Assembly: GCA_027563935.2 (NCBI GenBank)
Contig: CM050449.1
Coordinates: 13,220,501-13,284,500, forward strand
Direction: 5' to 3'
Source of the DNA: Costus lasius
Lineage: Eukaryota > Streptophyta > Magnoliopsida > Zingiberales > Costaceae
Length of the DNA: 64,000 bases
Part shown: in pieces, positions 59,387 through 64,000 of the stretch
Layout: each line of letters starts with the position of its first letter
Numbering within the stretch: position 1 is the stretch's first letter
The notes under the pieces: generated by a model
What the model saw: the letters and a program-made list of their open reading frames with translations, nothing else
The model's database searches: none
Told to the model about the DNA's origin: nothing
Translations under genes and position numbers: made by a program

Positions 59387-62203
59387 TTAGACAACTTGAA
59401 TGCGATGTGAAGGAGGCTGCATCAGATGCCAGGAAGTAACAAAATTCTCTCCTTCAGCTGCTTCAGAAATATCTCGAGTTTCCTGCGCCATTATACCAGC
59501 ATGATTTTCTTTTGAGGATTGTAAAGTAGAATGGATGGTAAGATAACAATTAGTTTTCAAGAACTTCTAAAGCCGTTAGGAGAAGTTACCTGATGGCGGC
59601 GACACCGATTAAATGTCCTTATTGTTCTGATCAGTACAAACACTGGCAAAAGTAATCCAGCAGTCCTCAACACCAGTAGCTTTTTTTGTAAAAATTGTAC
59701 AAAATAAACATGAACCAGAATTACACGGAGTTTCGAGAACTAAAGAACAAGATTTATTGCATGCAGAAACTTACAGAGAACAAGGTGAATGAGAATTGCT
59801 CAGCTCCATTGAGTATGAGAGGGAGAATTTGGCGAAGAACCAAAAGAACCATGAACTGGATACAAGAATTGCATAATAGTTTTGTCAAAAGACATAATCA
59901 TAAGATAGATGTGACTCCAAATTACTACATTCAAGTGCTTATCAAATTGAAAACTCACTATCACAGCCAGTGATTGACAACATACTGCGCTGCTCACACC
60001 TAAAGCTGAGTAGTCATCATCACGATTATGACTAAGATCACGATCGGATGGAACCAGTGTTATAATTTGAGAATCATGAAGATCCTGTCTAGTGATCTCC
60101 CAGTTTCCTCTAAAAGATGTCACAAAAGGACGCTGTCAGTATGTGAGGATGATGCAACGCCAGAAACAATACAGAGAAGAGATCAAGAGAAGGATAGCCG
60201 AGCAAACAAGCAAAACCTTGCTATATGAAGTATAATGGATACCTGAAGTTCATAGGGATAGTCCCAAATTGAAACAACTTTGGTGGAGCTGTATAACCTG
60301 GCTCAAATTGCTGAATATAACTGAAAAATTAGAATATGTAGAAGCAATATAACAATGAATAGGACATATTTTATCCAAACTGCCAGATGTTATCGTGTAT
60401 TGATTATGATCAACTTCAGTTTATCAATAACTGGCCAAGCTTTTCCTCACCTGGAGGCAAATCTCACAAATTTTGTCACCCTTCTCATTACACCATCTTT
60501 GAACACATTTCCGGTGAGCGTACTGCAAGTAGGGAAAAAGACAACATGAGAATTTGTTTCTTTTTCTCATAGGCTGTAAACTAGCCTTCAGAATGATGTA
60601 GCAAATAAAAAACAACTAAATAAGTTAATGAACTTGTAAAACAAGTTCATTATGGCAGTTGAACTGTGATCGTGAATACAAATTAGGAGATCAAACTTAG
60701 ACAATAAAGATTAGATGCAACAAAGCATGTAGCAAATTTTTACTAATACAAATTTTCTGAACATTTCGTTATTAGGAAACTTATGGAAGAAATAATACTT
60801 GAGACTTGTAATGCTTGGTTGTGTTTACAAGGTCACGAATTATATCCCTAAGCTTTCGAATACTGAAAATATCAAAACCTAAATTACAATACCAGAAACA
60901 GAAAATAGGATGTAACAAGTGAAATATAACTGAGATTTAAGAGAATCAAATTGTGCATACAGTTATGCAAACAGAAAATAGATAAATATTTCACTGGGTA
61001 GTTGATTACACTGTATTAATAGATTATTGCTATATTTTTTTACTCCCAAATTTCCATTATCAGGGGACTTTTAAGATGGATTGGCAAATCTGTTTTATCA
61101 TGGTTTAAAAGGAGAGTAGGCTAGATGAAATGATGATGAAAGTCAAGACTTCTTTTTTATGTTCCTCTAGGTGTCTGCTGTTTTGGTTGGTCTTACTTGT
61201 ACATTCTCACTGCTTTTGACTGAATTAACTCAAAGCACTCAAGTTGAACCTTTATGAGATCATAAGAGAATCTAGAAATGTCCAAAATGTCGCTCTCAGA
61301 TTAATTACTATTCAATCAGTAAATGGTCCAATATAATAAATGATCATCATGAACCGAAATGAATGAATGATCAATTTATTTAGTTCAATCATAGTAGTTA
61401 TTTCACTTAAGTACACACAAATAGTAAAATTATTTAGTGAAAATGCTCTATATCCTTCATTTGACACAGGTATAAGATTTTGTGCAAATTTTCCACTGAC
61501 GCAAGTTTTGAGAGTACTCAACTTGAATTATGTTCTGCAGTTGTTCAGCCAAGTGAAAAGCCAACAGTTTTTCTAGTTTAAACGTAAAAAAGAAACTACT
61601 CAGAGAGTCAAAGTAAAATGCTATTAATTTTAACTAATCAAAGAATTAAATTCTTCTAATCTAAAATAAGGAATCATATTCATATGTAATAAGTACAGGA
61701 ACAACAGTTTCATAGTCCAAATGTATTCTTTTAGTAGAACTTGAAGCTCCACAATTTAGTTAATGCTTCCCTTCAAGTTATTTCTCCTTTTCTTTTCCAC
61801 TTCAAGTTGTAGTAATACCATTTGCACCAAGTAAGCACATACTTATACATAGATCCAAGTGCTGTAATTTTTTTTACCTTATAAGCAAAAAAGAGATCAA
61901 CCAAACATATAAAACAAAGACATACTAAAAGGCTTTAATTTCCTTCACCTTCAAGCTGCCACAACAAGAGCAAGGGACCTCCATATCGCATTCTTCATCC
62001 TCTTCTTGACAGATTCGACACTCGACCAATTTGCCCATAATGGTCCTGTCTCTGACACTTCTCTTCCGAGTAAACTCTTTGCCCTGCTCCTCTACATACG
62101 CCGACTTGGTGGCTATCTGGCCTTGCCTCCTGCTCTCAAGAGTCGCTTCGAGCGTTGACTCAGTAAGGAGGCGGTCCACCAACAGAGCAAGATGGTCGCC
62201 CAT
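59387..62203 (-). CDS. RING-CH (MARCH-type) membrane E3 ubiquitin ligase, 270 aa, seven exons
   Basis: Minus-strand exons 62203-61949, 60522-60451, 60310-60243, 60109-59959, 59855-59775, 59679-59590 and 59482-59387 join in phase to 271 codons including stop. The N-terminus is MGDHLALLVDRLLTE. The RING-CH finger (C4HC3) uses Cys62, Cys65, Cys78, Cys80 or 81, His88, Cys91, Cys104 and Cys107 (CRIC ... CSCC ... HRKC ... CEIC). Next comes the plant-specific block QFEPGYTAPPKLFQFG and FRGNWEI, then two hydrophobic segments (about 168-190 and 198-220) that would anchor it in an endomembrane. The family transfers ubiquitin to membrane proteins; the targets are unknown. The ATG at 62203 gives the family's usual N-terminus; a longer open frame upstream to 62320 is probably UTR, with an acceptor-like TTCTAG just before the ATG. 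Confidence 0.93.
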
Positions 62204-62860
62204 TCTTCTAGAACCTTTAAAAGCAAAGAGTTGAGCACTGAGCTCAAAAGCTAAGATAGGCATATATATCTTCAAGCCCTTAGTAGCAGTCATAAAAAAA
62301 AGGATTCGAATAAGAATCACTTAAAGATGTATCCTTTAATCAAACTGGAATAAATTGATGGAGAAAAAACTGTAAAATAAATTAAGCATCAGCACGAGAA
62401 AGCAAGGCGGAATAGGAAAAGAGACATTAAATTATACTCAGAAGAGGGGAGCTTGATCTTCCATTGGTAGAAAACATCAAAGAAGCACACAAGGTACCAC
62501 TACGCAAACGGAGAGAAGGAAAGTTGAATTAAACTACGCCAAGAGAGGAAACGCCACAGACCAATAGAAGAGCACTGAGAATAAAGGTCAGGCCTATCGG
62601 GAAGGTGGCAGCTTTAGAGCTCTCCTCCCCCCTTCCCTATCTCCCGAGACGAAGAGGCACCAAAGGAAAACCAAAAGGCACGCAGATAAGCAAAACAAGA
62701 AGCTGGAAGGCGACGATGAGAAGACTTACAAGGGAGGGCTTGGCTGTGTCCCGAGTGAAGAGAGCAGAACGGAACAGAACACAGCACAGCTCGGGGGAAG
62801 TGAGCTCGGAGCAGGGAATGGAAGTATGCAACAAAGGGATGACGGTATTAAATACAGCAG
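62204..62860 (-). other. 5' leader/promoter region of the RING-CH gene
   Basis: A TTCTAG acceptor-like site just upstream of the ATG suggests a 5' UTR intron, with the first exon probably in the GC-richer stretch near 62600-62830. Exact limits cannot be read. Confidence 0.35.
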
Positions 62861-64000
62861 CTTAAAATTGCACACGAATTGCCATTTATACCCCTTACTA
62901 TTTTTTTTTAATCCTCCCATTTCCATGTGTTCTGTTCCCACCTTCTCCACATCGTCTCAGGAAAAAATGATCTCCAACCAATTTTTTCGAGGGTAAAAAT
63001 ATTTAGAGTGTGTAAATGTAAAAGTTTCGAGGGTAGAACCGCAAAAAATAATAATAACAATAATCCGATGGCTTAATATGAAAAAAAAAAATTCTTGCGA
63101 GAGGGAGAGGATGATGACGGCACACGTTGTGCGCGCAGTTGGGCGTCACGTTCTCGCCGTTTCTGCCGTTAAAACGCCACGATCTTTTTCACCGTGGTTA
63201 ACTTTAATCATTGCAATTACGTGGGGGGCTTGCTGCTTACTGCTCAGAGTCAAGCTCGCTTGTGAATAATTATGATGCCACTAGATCTCGATCACACGTG
63301 TCCGGATTCAATTGGCTCTGCCGCAGGGGGGTGCCTTCTTTTCTTTGCCAGCGTGTTTGCATTATTTAGTCCTAATTATTGGCTTAGGCGGGCTCTTAAG
63401 ATTTCATTTGTATTGGTTCCAACCACTTCCCAAATGATTCAAGTGGTCAATTTCGATTGGCACCCTACGATGATTGAAAAATTAGTGGTTTGGTCAATTG
63501 AGATGACCAAAGCGGCAAAGGGGATGGCCCTCTATGTGAATTTGTTGTTGTGGGGTTGGTTTGGCTTGATGAGTCTTGGATGATTGACGTTTGATATTCT
63601 AGTCTTATGAGATGACTTAACATGTCTCATCTTATGTATGTTGAGTTAAGTCATGGTGCCCATTTGATATAATTTGGAGCTAATTGATAAAATATTGGTG
63701 GGGTCTATTGAGTGTGATAGTTTAATCCTAAATCATAGGGTTATGTTGTGCAATAGGTATCATAAGTTTGATTCATGCCAAAGTTTAGTCCATATATCTA
63801 TCTTACATACCGCTAATTCACGTGTTATATAATGAATAATTGAATGTAGCATGTCACTGATTATAGGTTACAAAGTGCTTATATTGAGCACTATAAAGGA
63901 GATAAATAAGATGCTCCTCAAATATTATTATATTAGTAAAAAATAATAATTAATAAATTTGTGAGCTGAGAATAATTTTATCTAATTGAAGACAATAATT
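62861..64000. other. Right-end intergenic DNA
   Basis: No gene supported. Open frames at 63078-63269 and 63272-63583 have no recognisable domain, and no splice or promoter context supports them. Confidence 0.5.

Overview
This is nuclear DNA from a flowering plant. It has split genes with GT-AG introns, long AT-rich introns and intergenic DNA, (TA)n microsatellites, and many small transposons. The very GC-rich exons (GT61, SPARK, PADRE) next to AT-rich introns, and the group of xylan-type GT61 glycosyltransferases, suggest a monocot. I cannot name the species.

Layout, left to right. (1) 255-526 (-): first exon of an isoprenylcysteine methylesterase (ICME)-like gene that runs off the left edge. 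(2) 1.4-13.3 kb (+): a double-stranded-RNA-binding (DRB) protein gene with three coding exons and a 5.6 kb first coding intron. (3) 15.8-16.8 kb (+): a two-exon GPI-anchored SPARK-type protein. (4) 19.4-30.4 kb: three GT61 glycosyltransferase genes, here called A (+), B (-) and C (-). A and B converge; B and C are in tandem. B has a one-base frameshift. (5) 33.1-56.3 kb (-): a 20-exon, 23 kb gene for organellar (bacterial-type) leucyl-tRNA synthetase. I could join all exons in phase to 946 residues. Its introns hold most of the transposon debris. (6) 57.7-58.2 kb (+): an intronless PADRE/DUF4228 protein, divergent from the synthetase. (7) 59.4-62.2 kb (-): a seven-exon RING-CH membrane E3 ligase. 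The last kilobase shows no gene.

Mobile DNA. There are three TAA-flanked PIF/Harbinger (Tourist-like) elements (27556-27688, 38757-39691, 46171-46493) and a probable fourth (about 24978-25756). Several hAT-like elements have 8-bp target duplications; two of them share CAAGG/CCTTG ends (35404-35948 and 45656-46026). There is also a decayed Ty1/Copia reverse transcriptase/RNase H fragment at 41.77-42.5 kb.

Functionally the genes are unrelated housekeeping, signalling and cell-wall genes, as usual in plant chromosomes. The exception is the GT61 group, which probably acts in Golgi xylan side-chain synthesis. I found no convincing wholly new system. The points most worth a second look are the phase-1 symmetric 'stem' exons of the GT61 genes, the frameshift in GT61-B, the 31-bp hairpin tandem repeat inside one hAT-like element, and the 27-bp in-frame duplication in the DRB gene.
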